Shown here: piece by piece, positions 15,524-23,711 of the stretch
How positions within the stretch are numbered: position 1 is the stretch's first letter
Layout of the letters: each line of letters begins with the position of its first letter
Origin: Alcanivoracaceae bacterium
Lineage (GTDB): Bacteria; Pseudomonadota; Gammaproteobacteria; Pseudomonadales; Alcanivoracaceae
NCBI GenBank assembly: GCA_002706085.1
Contig: PAJO01000026.1
Location: 44,309-79,155 of the forward strand
Direction: 5' to 3'
Length of the DNA stretch: 34,847 nucleotides
Notes under the pieces: model-generated
What the model was told of the DNA's origin: nothing
The model's database searches: none
The model's input: only the letters and a program-made list of their open reading frames with translations
Made by a program: the position numbers and the translations under genes

Positions 15524-16803
15524 TGGGAATGGTGAATCGCGTTGTCGATTGGGTAGATGCCCGTCTGCCCGTGGTTGACGCCTACAAGCGTCACATGTCC
15601 GAATATTATGCGCCGAAGAACTTCAACTTCTGGTACTACTTCGGTGTGCTTTCTCTGGTGGTGCTGATCAACCAGCTCCTCACCGGTATCTGGCTGACCA
15701 TGTTCTTCTCTCCCAACGAAGGCTTCGCCTCCGTTGAATACATCATGCGTGATGTGGAGTGGGGCTGGCTGATCCGCTACATGCATGCGGTTGGTGCATC
15801 GGCATTCTTTGCCGTGGTCTATATCCACATGTTCCGTGGTCTGATGTATGGCTCCTACAAGCCGCCGCGGGAACTGGTGTGGATCTTCGGTATGCTGATC
15901 TATCTGGCGCTCATGGCAGAAGGTTTCCTGGGTTATGTGTTGCCCTGGGGTAACATGTCCTACTGGGGTGCACAGGTAATCATCTCCCTGGCGGGTGCGA
16001 TTCCATTTGATCTGCTGCCCTTTATCTCTGCGGCAGAGGCCAAGGAAATCGGCGAAGGACTGACTACCTGGGTTCGTGGCGACTACCTGTTGTCCACTGC
16101 GACCGTGAACAAGTTCTTTGCGTTGCACGTTGTCGCGATTCCGATCGTGCTGTTGGCACTGGTGGTATTGCACATCCTGGCGCTGCACGAAGTGGGTTCC
16201 AACAACCCTGACGGCGTTGAAATCAAGCAGAACAAAGATGAAAACGGTGTCCCGGTTGACGGTATCCCGTTCCATCCTTACTACACCGTGAAAGATCTGC
16301 CGGGTGTGATCGTCTTCCTGATGATCTTCTCTGTGGTGATCTTCTTCTTCCCCGACGGTGGTGGTTACCTGCTGGAGAAGCCGAACTTCGAGCCGGCCAA
16401 CCCGCTGAAAACCCCTGATCACATTGCCCCGGTTTGGTATTACGGTCCGTACTACGCCATGCTGCGTGCCACAACCATCGACATCATCATGTCTTCCAAG
16501 GCATGGGGTCTGGTGGCCATGGGTGGTGCAATCGTGATCCTGTTCGTGATCCCGTGGCTGGATCGCCACCCGGTCAAGTCCATTCGTTATCGTGGTATCT
16601 GGAGCAAGATCTTCATGACGATCTTCGTTGTGGACTTCCTGGTCCTGGGCTTCCTGGGTACCCAGCCTGCGACCCCGACCAAGACCATGATTGCGCAGTT
16701 CGGCACAGTTTATTACTTCAGCTACTTCCTGCTGATCATGCCGTTCGTGCATAAATTCGAGAAATCCAAGCCGGTTCCGGAACGGGTAACGGGGGGACAC
16801 TGA
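15520..16803 (+). CDS. petB: Cytochrome b subunit of the bc1 complex
   Basis: 427 aa, with both the N-terminal cytochrome b and the C-terminal domain in one chain. Haem ligands are two His pairs: HAVGASAFFAVVYIH (14 apart) and HVVAIPIVLLALVVLH, where the second pair is 15 apart, as in cytochrome b6. The Qo motif reads PVWY (residues 304-307) instead of PEWY, so the glutamate thought to take a proton from ubiquinol is replaced by Val. Such PVWY forms are, to my knowledge, found in some beta/gamma-proteobacteria. Eight membrane helices are expected. It overlaps petA by 4 bases and petC by one. Confidence 0.97.
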   Translation: MMGMVNRVVDWVDARLPVVDAYKRHMSEYYAPKNFNFWYYFGVLSLVVLINQLLTGIWLTMFFSPNEGFASVEYIMRDVEWGWLIRYMHAVGASAFFAVVYIHMFRGLMYGSYKPPRELVWIFGMLIYLALMAEGFLGYVLPWGNMSYWGAQVIISLAGAIPFDLLPFISAAEAKEIGEGLTTWVRGDYLLSTATVNKFFALHVVAIPIVLLALVVLHILALHEVGSNNPDGVEIKQNKDENGVPVDGIPFHPYYTVKDLPGVIVFLMIFSVVIFFFPDGGGYLLEKPNFEPANPLKTPDHIAPVWYYGPYYAMLRATTIDIIMSSKAWGLVAMGGAIVILFVIPWLDRHPVKSIRYRGIWSKIFMTIFVVDFLVLGFLGTQPATPTKTMIAQFGTVYYFSYFLLIMPFVHKFEKSKPVPERVTGGH

Positions 16804-17459
16804 TGAAGAAACTAGCGGTAATTCTTTTCAGCTGCCTGCCGTTGGTCGCGTTCGCGGCTGGCGGTGGCAAAAGTGAGCACGAAGTGCCGGCACCGGTAAA
16901 CCTGCAGGACAAAGTCAGCCTGCAGAATGGTGCCAAGTTGTTCGTGAACTATTGCATGGGTTGTCATGGCCTTCAGTATCAGCGCTACAGCCGTCTGGCT
17001 GAGGACCTGGAAATCTCTGAAGAGCTGGTTATGGAGAATCTGAATTTCACCAGCGACAAGTTTGGTGATCAGATGCACACTGCCATGCCGGCGGGTGAGG
17101 CGAAGAAATGGTTTGGTACGGCTCCGCCGGACCTGACCATGGTGACCCGCTTCCGCTCTTCGGATTGGGTGTATTCCTACCTGATCAACTTCTATGAAGA
17201 TGAGTCCCGTCCGTTCGGTTACAACAACCGTATCTTCGAAAACGTGGGCATGCCGCACGTGATGGCCGGGCTGGAGCAGGAGCTGGGTGAAGACGAGTTC
17301 AAGGAAGCCATGGGTGATATCACCAACTTCCTGACTTACACTGCCGAGCCGATTCGCCCCTTGCGTGAGCGTCTGGGTGTGTATGTGCTGGTATTCTTGG
17401 GGATTCTGTTTATCCCGGCATACCTGCTCAAGAAGGAATACTGGAAAGACGTCCACTAA
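16803..17459 (+). CDS. petC: Cytochrome c1 subunit of the bc1 complex
   Basis: 218 aa. Sec signal peptide (MKKLAVILFSCLPLVAFA), haem c site CMGCH at 51-55, the APPDLTMVTRFRSSDWVYSYL region, the Met ligand in ENVGMPHVM, and a C-terminal membrane anchor (about 188-205, YVLVFLGILFIPAYLL). It passes electrons from the Rieske cluster to soluble cytochrome c. It is shorter than the approximately 260-residue Pseudomonas form I remember, lacking a cysteine-bearing insert after the Met ligand. Start ATG overlaps the petB stop. Confidence 0.95.
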   Translation: MKKLAVILFSCLPLVAFAAGGGKSEHEVPAPVNLQDKVSLQNGAKLFVNYCMGCHGLQYQRYSRLAEDLEISEELVMENLNFTSDKFGDQMHTAMPAGEAKKWFGTAPPDLTMVTRFRSSDWVYSYLINFYEDESRPFGYNNRIFENVGMPHVMAGLEQELGEDEFKEAMGDITNFLTYTAEPIRPLRERLGVYVLVFLGILFIPAYLLKKEYWKDVH

Positions 17460-17508
17460 GCTCGCGGCTGGCCCGGTTTAACGCTGACGCCAGCACTCGC
17501 AGCTTCTG

Positions 17509-17517
17509 TGGTACAAT
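17509..17517 (+). promoter_or_regulatory. Candidate extended -10 promoter of sspA
   Basis: TGG-TACAAT matches TGn-TATAAT with one mismatch, 78 bp before sspA. No convincing -35 is seen, as is common for extended -10 promoters. It would start RNA near 17524, just before the hairpin at 17529. Confidence 0.45.
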
Positions 17518-17528
17518 GTCCAGCGATG

Positions 17529-17560
17529 AACAGGGTACCCGCGAAAGCGGTTACCCTGTT
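17529..17560 (+). terminator. Hairpin after petC / in the sspA leader
   Basis: A 14-bp stem with one mismatch (AACAGGGTACCCGC / GCGGTTACCCTGTT) and GAAA loop, followed by TCTGTT. It looks like the petABC terminator, but the likely sspA promoter lies upstream of it, so it may also be part of the sspA leader. Confidence 0.6.
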
Positions 17561-17594
17561 TCTGTTATAGATGATTAGTGGAGATGACTCGACA

Positions 17595-18233
17595 ATGGGT
17601 GTGGTGACCAAGCGTTCTTCAATGACTTTCTTCTCTTCCCCGGAAGATCATTACAGCCACCGCGTACGTATTGTGCTGGCGGAAAAAGGGGTCACGGTGG
17701 ACATTGTTGATGTGGACAGCAACAACAAGCCGGAAGATCTGGCGTCACTGAATCCGTACAACGAAGTGCCCACGTTGGTAGACCGTGAGCTGACCCTGTA
17801 TCAGTCCACTGTCATCATGGAGTATCTGGACGAGCGTTTCCCGCACCCCCCGCTGCTGCCGGTCTATCCGGTAGCCCGTGCCCAGAGCCGCTTGCTGATT
17901 CACCGTATCGAGCGTGACTGGTGTGGGCATGTGGATGCTATTCTGGCCGGTGAAGAGAAAGAGGCGAGCCTGAACAAGCGCCGTAAAGAGCTGCGCGAGG
18001 CCATTCTGGCTTGCGCGCCGATCTTCAGCGAGCTGCCGTATTTCATGAGCGAAGAGTTCACTCTGGTGGATTGTGTTGTGGGCCCGATCCTGTGGCGGTT
18101 GCCGGCACTGGGTATTGAGCTCCCTGCCAAGCAGGCCAAGCCGTTGCTGGATTATGCCGAGCGCCTGTTTGACCGTGATGCCTTCCAGGCCAGCCTGACC
18201 GACGCTGAACGCGAACTGCGCAATCCGCTCTGA
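17595..18233 (+). CDS. sspA: Stringent starvation protein A
   Basis: 212 aa with a GST fold: thioredoxin-like N-domain (about 10-85, [16 protein letters not shown] and [28 protein letters not shown]) and helical C-domain (90-205). SspA binds RNA polymerase and lacks glutathione transferase activity; HYSHRVR and the PHPPLLP segment are typical of SspA rather than true GSTs. In E. coli it is needed for stationary-phase acid tolerance, and in pathogens for virulence gene control. The ATG at 17595 is preferred over an in-frame ATG at 17571. It ends one base into sspB, and the pair follows petABC as in other gammaproteobacteria. Confidence 0.94.
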   Translation: MGVVTKRSSMTFFSSPEDHYSHRVRIVLAEKGVTVDIVDVDSNNKPEDLASLNPYNEVPTLVDRELTLYQSTVIMEYLDERFPHPPLLPVYPVARAQSRLLIHRIERDWCGHVDAILAGEEKEASLNKRRKELREAILACAPIFSELPYFMSEEFTLVDCVVGPILWRLPALGIELPAKQAKPLLDYAERLFDRDAFQASLTDAERELRNPL

Positions 18234-18643
18234 TGAGTGAGATGACCTCCAATCGCCCGTATCTGATACGGGCGATTCACGAGTGGATCTGTGATAACGG
18301 CCTGACGACGCATCTGGCCGTTAATGCTGTTTTCCCTGGTGTGGAAGTGCCGCAGGACTTTGTTCAGGATGGCCAGATCGTTCTGAATATCGCCCCTCGT
18401 GCCGTGACGAATTTTGTGGCAGACAACGATGAAATCGCATTCTCGGCCCGCTTTGGCGGTGTGCCGATGTCGATTCGAGTGCCAATCAATGCGGTGGTCG
18501 CGGTGTTTGCCCGCGAGAACGGTCAGGGGATGGCATTTGATCCCGTGGACCCCCCTGAGCCGCCCAGCACCCCGCCCGAGCCGGTCAAGAAGAAAGATGA
18601 GGCAAAGGCAAACAAGGTCAATCACCTCAAGGTGGTCAAATAA
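18233..18643 (+). CDS. sspB: ClpXP protease specificity-enhancing factor SspB
   Basis: 136 aa. The folded domain (about 6-105: RPYLIRAIHEWICDNGLTTHL ... VPINAVVAVFARENGQGM) binds ssrA-tagged peptides, and a flexible Pro/Lys-rich linker leads to the C-terminal HLKVVK, the conserved motif that docks on the ClpX N-domain. SspB delivers ssrA-tagged proteins and the RseA fragment to ClpXP, which connects it to the AlgW pathway at the left of the window. It starts on the last base of the sspA stop. Confidence 0.95.
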   Translation: MSEMTSNRPYLIRAIHEWICDNGLTTHLAVNAVFPGVEVPQDFVQDGQIVLNIAPRAVTNFVADNDEIAFSARFGGVPMSIRVPINAVVAVFARENGQGMAFDPVDPPEPPSTPPEPVKKKDEAKANKVNHLKVVK

Positions 18644-18667
18644 AAAACCGGCGAAAGCCGGTTTTTT
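18642..18667. terminator. Bidirectional terminator between sspB and dolP
   Basis: AAAAAACCGGC, loop GAAA, GCCGGTTTTTT: perfect 11-bp stem overlapping the sspB stop, with T6 on both strands, suited to end sspAB and the convergent lpoA-dolP operon. Confidence 0.92.
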
Positions 18668-18706
18668 ATTGCTCGCTGCGCCGAGCGCGATGTCTGCCCT
18701 TGCGCC

Positions 18707-19285
18707 TTAGTCGATATACTCGATGATCTTGACGATTTTTTGTACGCCGTAGACTTTTTGCACCTGCGATACCACTGCCTCGGCTTCGTCGCGGCTCAGT
18801 AGTCCCATCAGATAGACCACGCCGTTTTCTGTGACCACCTTGGTGCGCCAGCCCGGGGCGTCGCCATTAACCAAAAGGCGGCTTTTGACCTTGCTGGTCA
18901 GCCAGGTGTCATTGGTACGTGCGAGAAAAGAATTGTTGCCGATCACCTGGAGCTCGTTGTGCACGTGGCGAACATGGCGAACCTGGTCGGCGATATTGCC
19001 GGCCTGGGCTTTCAGGTCTTCGCTGGCAACCTGTCCTGCCAGCAGGACATTGCCGTTGAAGCTGACCACAACAATACGTGATTGATCCAGTTCCTCACTG
19101 GCTCGCGCCAGATTGACGGAAACCTTACGTTCGATGTTGCCGTCTTCTACGAAGGCGCCAAAGGTGCGTGAGCCGTGATCTTGATCGGTAGGTTGATCGG
19201 ACATGCCCTTGGACATGCTGGTACAGCCGGGCAGTGCTATCAGCAGGAAAGCGCTGGCCAGCAGGGCGGGAATCAGATGACGCAT
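18707..19285 (-). CDS. dolP: Outer-membrane lipoprotein with two BON domains (DolP/YraP)
   Basis: 192 aa. A lipoprotein signal ends in the lipobox LPGC (about residue 20). Two BON domains follow: the first around 53-112 (VSFNGNVLLAGQV), the second around 118-185 (TWLTSKVKSRLLV ... VVTENGVVYLMGLLS). DolP (YraP) binds anionic phospholipids, locates to the division site and helps outer-membrane integrity. The ATG at 19285 opens directly on the signal peptide; a longer frame exists but adds a non-signal stretch. It lies 5 bp after diaA and closes the lpoA-yraN-diaA-dolP cluster, the E. coli order. Confidence 0.92.
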   Translation of the reverse strand: MRHLIPALLASAFLLIALPGCTSMSKGMSDQPTDQDHGSRTFGAFVEDGNIERKVSVNLARASEELDQSRIVVVSFNGNVLLAGQVASEDLKAQAGNIADQVRHVRHVHNELQVIGNNSFLARTNDTWLTSKVKSRLLVNGDAPGWRTKVVTENGVVYLMGLLSRDEAEAVVSQVQKVYGVQKIVKIIEYID

Positions 19286-19290
19286 GAAGC

Positions 19291-19911
<621 letters not shown>

Positions 19912-20289
19912 TTATTCGCTGTAGAAGGCATTTTGTATCCATTGATAACAGACAGAGTCGTTATTGTCCGGTTCCATGCCCAGAACATCAAAGCGGCAGG
20001 CGCGATGATGGTGTGCCGGGTGGCTGCCCAGAAAGTGCCTGGCGGCCAGTATCAAGCGTTTCTGCTTGTGATAATCCACCGAGGCAAGGGCGCCGCCATG
20101 GCTGTGATGCTTGCGCCAGCGCACTTCCACGAATACCAGATCGTCATTGTCCTGCATTATCAGGTCGATCTCACCCTGGCGGCAGCGATAATTGCGCTGC
20201 AATAGCGACAACCCCTGCTGCTGCAACCACTGTGCTGCCGCGTTTTCAGCCTGCTGGCCGCGGTCAGATTTACGGCGCAGTAACGGCAC
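19912..20289 (-). CDS. yraN: UPF0102 protein YraN (predicted endonuclease-fold)
   Basis: 125 aa. The family core is clear: GQQAENAAAQWLQQQG, then YRCRQGEIDLIMQDNDDLVFVEV with Glu/Asp and E-V-R residues like the restriction-endonuclease-like (Holliday junction resolvase) active site. Function is unproven in this family. It starts with GTG inside the end of lpoA (20-bp overlap), suggesting translational coupling. Codon and composition agree with its neighbours. Confidence 0.9.
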   Translation of the reverse strand: MPLLRRKSDRGQQAENAAAQWLQQQGLSLLQRNYRCRQGEIDLIMQDNDDLVFVEVRWRKHHSHGGALASVDYHKQKRLILAARHFLGSHPAHHHRACRFDVLGMEPDNNDSVCYQWIQNAFYSE

Positions 20290-22156
20290 TGCTGGGTCTG
20301 CTGCTCAGGGTTGCCGGGGCGCTGACCTGTGGCAGGGCGCGGGCTTCGCCACGGGAAAAGACCGCCCAGTTCAGCTCCCTGACGATACGCTGTTGCTGCA
20401 TGCGTAACCGGCCAGTAACGCCCGGCATTTCACTGGAGGGGAGGGCGTTGAGGAGATAGAGGCGTCCTTGCAGGCGATAAGCATCAATGCCCATGGCAAA
20501 AAGACGCTCGTAGCGACCGTGGCCATCCGGCCATTGTTCATCGGCTAGATGATGCAATTCGCTGTTTTCGTTGCCCAGCAGCCAAGGGGTTTCGACAAAG
20601 CGAATGCCGTTGAGATCCTGATCCCGGCGGGGGTTCGGTGTGCCGCTGTAAATCAGCGAGGTGGCATAAACCGGCAGATCCTTTGCGTAATGAAAGTTGA
20701 GCGCGGGTTTGACCTGGCGGCCCTGGTCCGGGTTGGCAATCAGGAACAGGAAGTCCAGATCCTGGCGGCGGCGCGGGCGCTCATCCACTTTCAGATTGGT
20801 GAAACGGCTGACGGCCTTGCCTCGCTGTTCACTCTGCGCAACCAGCAACAGTTCTTCGACGGTGTCGCCAATGGTGGGGCCTTCCTGGTATTCCGACCAG
20901 GCGGTGACTGTGCCGCCCAGCGCTTGCCATTCATCGGCAAATGCCTGTGCAACACGCTGGCCCCACTCCCCTTTGGGGTAGAGGATGCCGGCCTGGGTGT
21001 CGCCTTGCTGGAAGCCCTGCAGGGCAATCTGGCGTGCTTCATCTTCCGGCGCCAACCCGAACTGGAAAAAGTTATCCGGGAGCGGCTGTTCTTCGTCCAC
21101 GTAGTTCAGTGCCAGAGTGGTGACGGGCAATGTGCCCTGGCTGGCGATGGTAGCGGCTTTTTCCTTGGCCAGTGGGCCGAGAATAAAATCGGCACCTTCG
21201 GCGATGGCTTGCTGATAGACAGCAAGAATGTCGTCGCCGGATGAATCGTAAAAGCGCAGGGTGGGCGTGAGGTTATCCTGCTTGTGCTGGTAGTAGGCGG
21301 TCATGATGCCCTGTTTGAGCGTGGCCCCCACGGTTTCCAGTGGGCCACTCGCCGGTAGCAGAATGGCAACCTGGCTGGGGCGTTGGCTGGCGGCTTTTTC
21401 CAGGGCTTCGAGCATGACCGGCACATCGTTGACGGCCGGGTGGGTGCGCCACTGCGCGCTCCACTGATTGAGGCGGGTGACCTGTGCATCAAGGTCGGCA
21501 ATAGGATCACGGTAGAGCTGTGCCAGGGTCAGCCAGCCCAGCAGGTCGCCGCTGCTCTGGTCGATGGCGTTGGCCAGATCTGTGGCGGGCAGTTGCATGA
21601 GCAGCTGCCAGATCATGTTGTGGTTGTATTCCTGGTCCTTGTCGCTCAGCAGTGGATGGGCGGCGACCCGTTGCTGCAGGCTGTCGACCAGTTTGCCACT
21701 CATGGCCAGCGCGTCAGCGCGAAGCAGGTCCAGTTGGGCTTGCTGGTCGGCGGGGTATTGAAGAATGTCATCCTGATGCTTGGCCAGAAGAGCCAGTGTT
21801 TCCTGGGGCTGCTGGAGTGCCAGTGTGGCACGGCCGTGTAGCAGTATCAGACGAAAGCGTTGCTCTTGCTCCAGCGTTTGCGGGTTCATTTCCGCCAGTA
21901 GCTGTTTGGCGTCTTCGGCGCGTTCCTGCTGCAGGTACTCGCTGGCCCATGCCAGAGTGGTGGTGATGCGATTCTCAGCGGTCATGCCGCTCAATTGTGT
22001 GCGAGCCGCGGAAAGCGATTCCGGTGCCGGGGCGATGTCAGCCGCCGCCGGTTCCGCCGGTAGTTCGGCGGCGGGGCGTCGGGGCTCTACCGGAGAGGTA
22101 TTACAGCCGGCGAGGGTTGCAGCAACAACCAGTACTACGAAATGCTTTCTGATCAT
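20270..22156 (-). CDS. lpoA: Penicillin-binding protein activator LpoA
   Basis: 628 aa lipoprotein: lipobox LAGC near residue 18, an N-terminal TPR-like helical domain (about 45-255), and a C-terminal domain with periplasmic-binding-protein fold (about 260-590; SQVAILLPASGPLETVGATL starts it). LpoA reaches from the outer membrane to stimulate the transpeptidase of PBP1A. A linker rich in Ala, Pro and Glu (about 25-45) lies between anchor and TPR. It is divergent from rsmI and first in the minus-strand operon. No clear RBS is seen before ATG 22156. Confidence 0.93.
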   Translation of the reverse strand: MIRKHFVVLVVAATLAGCNTSPVEPRRPAAELPAEPAAADIAPAPESLSAARTQLSGMTAENRITTTLAWASEYLQQERAEDAKQLLAEMNPQTLEQEQRFRLILLHGRATLALQQPQETLALLAKHQDDILQYPADQQAQLDLLRADALAMSGKLVDSLQQRVAAHPLLSDKDQEYNHNMIWQLLMQLPATDLANAIDQSSGDLLGWLTLAQLYRDPIADLDAQVTRLNQWSAQWRTHPAVNDVPVMLEALEKAASQRPSQVAILLPASGPLETVGATLKQGIMTAYYQHKQDNLTPTLRFYDSSGDDILAVYQQAIAEGADFILGPLAKEKAATIASQGTLPVTTLALNYVDEEQPLPDNFFQFGLAPEDEARQIALQGFQQGDTQAGILYPKGEWGQRVAQAFADEWQALGGTVTAWSEYQEGPTIGDTVEELLLVAQSEQRGKAVSRFTNLKVDERPRRRQDLDFLFLIANPDQGRQVKPALNFHYAKDLPVYATSLIYSGTPNPRRDQDLNGIRFVETPWLLGNENSELHHLADEQWPDGHGRYERLFAMGIDAYRLQGRLYLLNALPSSEMPGVTGRLRMQQQRIVRELNWAVFSRGEARALPQVSAPATLSSRPSSAVTAP

Positions 22157-22188
22157 GTTGAGAGTCGTATTACCAGAATGGAGCGGCT

Positions 22189-22194
22189 ATTGTA
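22189..22194 (-). promoter_or_regulatory. Candidate -10 element of lpoA
   Basis: The minus strand reads TACAAT, 33 bp upstream of the lpoA start, within the 90-bp gap to divergent rsmI. The matching -35 is weak. Confidence 0.35.
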
Positions 22195-22246
22195 GGCGCT
22201 TCGTACCGGGGTCACCAGCGACCCACTCCGAGGAAGCGCGACAATT

Positions 22247-23077
22247 ATGAACTCTGTCCTGTATGTGGTGAGCACACCCATCGGTCATCTTGACGATATT
22301 ACCCGCCGTGCCGTCACGGTGCTTGAAAGTGTGGATTGGGTAGCGGCAGAGGATACGCGGCATAGCCAGCGTTTGCTGGAACAGCTGGGTATCCGTAACC
22401 GACTGATCAGCTGTCATGACCACAATGAAAGTCAGCGCAGTGCCGAGCTTGTTGAGCGAATGCAAAATGGTGAAAAAGGTGCGTTGATCAGTGATGCGGG
22501 AACGCCGCTGGTCAGTGATCCCGGCTACCGGTTGGTGCGTGCTTGCCAGGACGCGGGTATTGCAGTGGTGCCGGTGCCGGGGGCGTCTGCGCTGTTGGCA
22601 GCGTTGGCGGCGGCAGGGCAGCCGTCAGATCGCTTTGTGTTTGAAGGCTTTGTGCCTTCCAAGGGAGCTCCGCGGCAGCAGGCGATCGAGCGGTTGGCAG
22701 CCGCCACGGTGACCAGCATCATCTATGAGGCGCCCCACCGTGTATTGAGTTTTTTGCAGGCCCTGTCTGGCGTTGTGGAACCAGACCGTGAAATTACCCT
22801 GTGCCGCGAGCTCACCAAACAATTCGAGACGATTCGTCGAGGACCGGTTTGCGAACTTTGCGAATGGGTCAGCCAGGACAGCAACCAGCAACGCGGAGAG
22901 CTGGTGCTGGTGCTCTCTCCCGCAGCGGATACGGCGGGCTGGAGTGACAGGGACCAGGCGCTGGCCAAGCTGCTGCTTGCCGAACTCCCTGCCTCCCGCG
23001 CGGCCAAGATCCTCGCGGCCCACACGGGGCTCAAACGGCAGGCGGTGTATGCGCTGCTGCAATCAGTTGAAAGTTGA
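22247..23077 (+). CDS. rsmI: 16S rRNA 2'-O-methyltransferase RsmI (C1402)
   Basis: 276 aa, family length about 280. Tetrapyrrole-methylase fold: LYVVSTPIGHLDDIT at the start, AEDTRHSQRLL, then ISDAGTPLVSDPGYRLV, the SAM-binding loop, and YEAPHRVL. The enzyme adds the 2'-O-methyl on C1402 of 16S rRNA, the nucleotide also N4-methylated by RsmH, whose gene lies 2.3 kb further on. RBS GAGGAA lies about 10 bases before ATG 22247. The stop codon falls inside a heptamer repeat, so the last residues (SVES) are encoded by it. Confidence 0.95.
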   Translation: MNSVLYVVSTPIGHLDDITRRAVTVLESVDWVAAEDTRHSQRLLEQLGIRNRLISCHDHNESQRSAELVERMQNGEKGALISDAGTPLVSDPGYRLVRACQDAGIAVVPVPGASALLAALAAAGQPSDRFVFEGFVPSKGAPRQQAIERLAAATVTSIIYEAPHRVLSFLQALSGVVEPDREITLCRELTKQFETIRRGPVCELCEWVSQDSNQQRGELVLVLSPAADTAGWSDRDQALAKLLLAELPASRAAKILAAHTGLKRQAVYALLQSVES

Positions 23078-23181
23078 TAATTGACAGTTGACAGCTAACA
23101 GCCCCAAAAACAAAAACGACTTATGGGGTCGGGTCATGTTTTTTCTTCCCGCTGTCAACTCTCCACTGTCAACTGTCAACT
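23065..23181. repeat. Inverted array of AGTTGAC-type heptamers
   Basis: Five heptamers in a row (AGTTGAA, AGTTGAT, AATTGAC, AGTTGAC, AGCTAAC; 23065-23099) and, after a 54-bp spacer, four in inverse orientation (GTCAACT, CTCCACT, GTCAACT, GTCAACT; 23154-23181). The left arm covers the end of rsmI; the right arm runs into the rnpB promoter. An RNA across it could form a long stem. Confidence 0.85.
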
Positions 23182-23189
23182 GCTTCATC

Positions 23190-23195
23190 TAAACT
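23190..23195 (+). promoter_or_regulatory. Candidate -10 element of rnpB
   Basis: TAAACT lies 7 bases before the predicted 5' end of RNase P RNA at 23203. A -35 at the usual distance would fall in the heptamer repeat (TGTCAA, 23167-23172) and is weak. Confidence 0.45.
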
Positions 23196-23202
23196 CGCTT
23201 CC

Positions 23203-23575
23203 GGATCGGTCAGACAGTCGCTGGCAGCGCCTTTCTAGGAAGGGGATGCTGGAGGAAAGTCCGGGCTCCGCAGGGCAGGGTGCCAGGTAACGCCTGGGGG
23301 CTACACTGGTGACGGTGTGGCTACGGCTAGTGCCACAGAGAAGATACCGCCTGTTCCACCTTGGGTGATCAGGTAAGGGTGAAAAGGTGCGGTAAGAGCG
23401 CACCGCGCCGCTGGTAACAGTGGTGGCAGGGTAAACCCCACCCGGAGCAAGACCAAATAGGGATCCTATGGCGTGGCCCGCGCTGGATCCGGGTAGGTTG
23501 CTAGAGGCTGGTGGCGACGCCAGCCCCAGATGAATGACTGTCCACGACAGAACCCGGCTTATCGACCGATCCACC
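23203..23575 (+). ncRNA. rnpB: RNase P RNA (M1 RNA, class A)
   Basis: The catalytic RNA of RNase P, which trims tRNA 5' leaders. Universal segments are present in order: GAGGAAAGTCCGGGCTCC, AGGGTGCCAGGTAACGCC, CAGGTAAGGGTGAAAAGGTG, GCGGTAAGAGCGCACCG, CCCACCCGGAGCAAGACC, and ACAGAACCCGGCTTATCG near the 3' end. The ends pair as helix P1 (GGATCGGTC 23203-23211 with GACCGATCC 23564-23572). Position between rsmI and the dcw cluster matches pseudomonads. Ends are accurate to a few bases. Confidence 0.97.
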
Positions 23576-23582
23576 TTTTTTG

Positions 23583-23617
23583 AAGAGCCCGATACGTGAA
23601 AGCGTATCGGGCTCTTT
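23583..23617 (+). terminator. Terminator hairpin after rnpB
   Basis: Perfect 14-bp stem AAGAGCCCGATACG / CGTATCGGGCTCTT with loop TGAAAG, followed by a short T-run, 10 bp after P1 of rnpB and its T6. Confidence 0.8.
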
Positions 23618-23711
23618 GCTATGGACTCTCACCTGTTTGACCTGGGTCAGGGCGCTTTGTTGGCGCCTTGCTATGGTGCCTCTCTTTGCGAAAAGACCAG
23701 AGGAGCGGCGC

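Noticed and set aside
15385-16800. 471-codon open frame opposite petA/petB
   Set aside because: Very His/Gln/Asp-rich composition from the reverse of membrane-protein codons; the sense strand is unambiguous petAB.
23065-23181. Heptamer array as a CRISPR or mobile element end
   Set aside because: Units are 7 bp, without spacers of regular length, and no target-site duplication or transposase is present.
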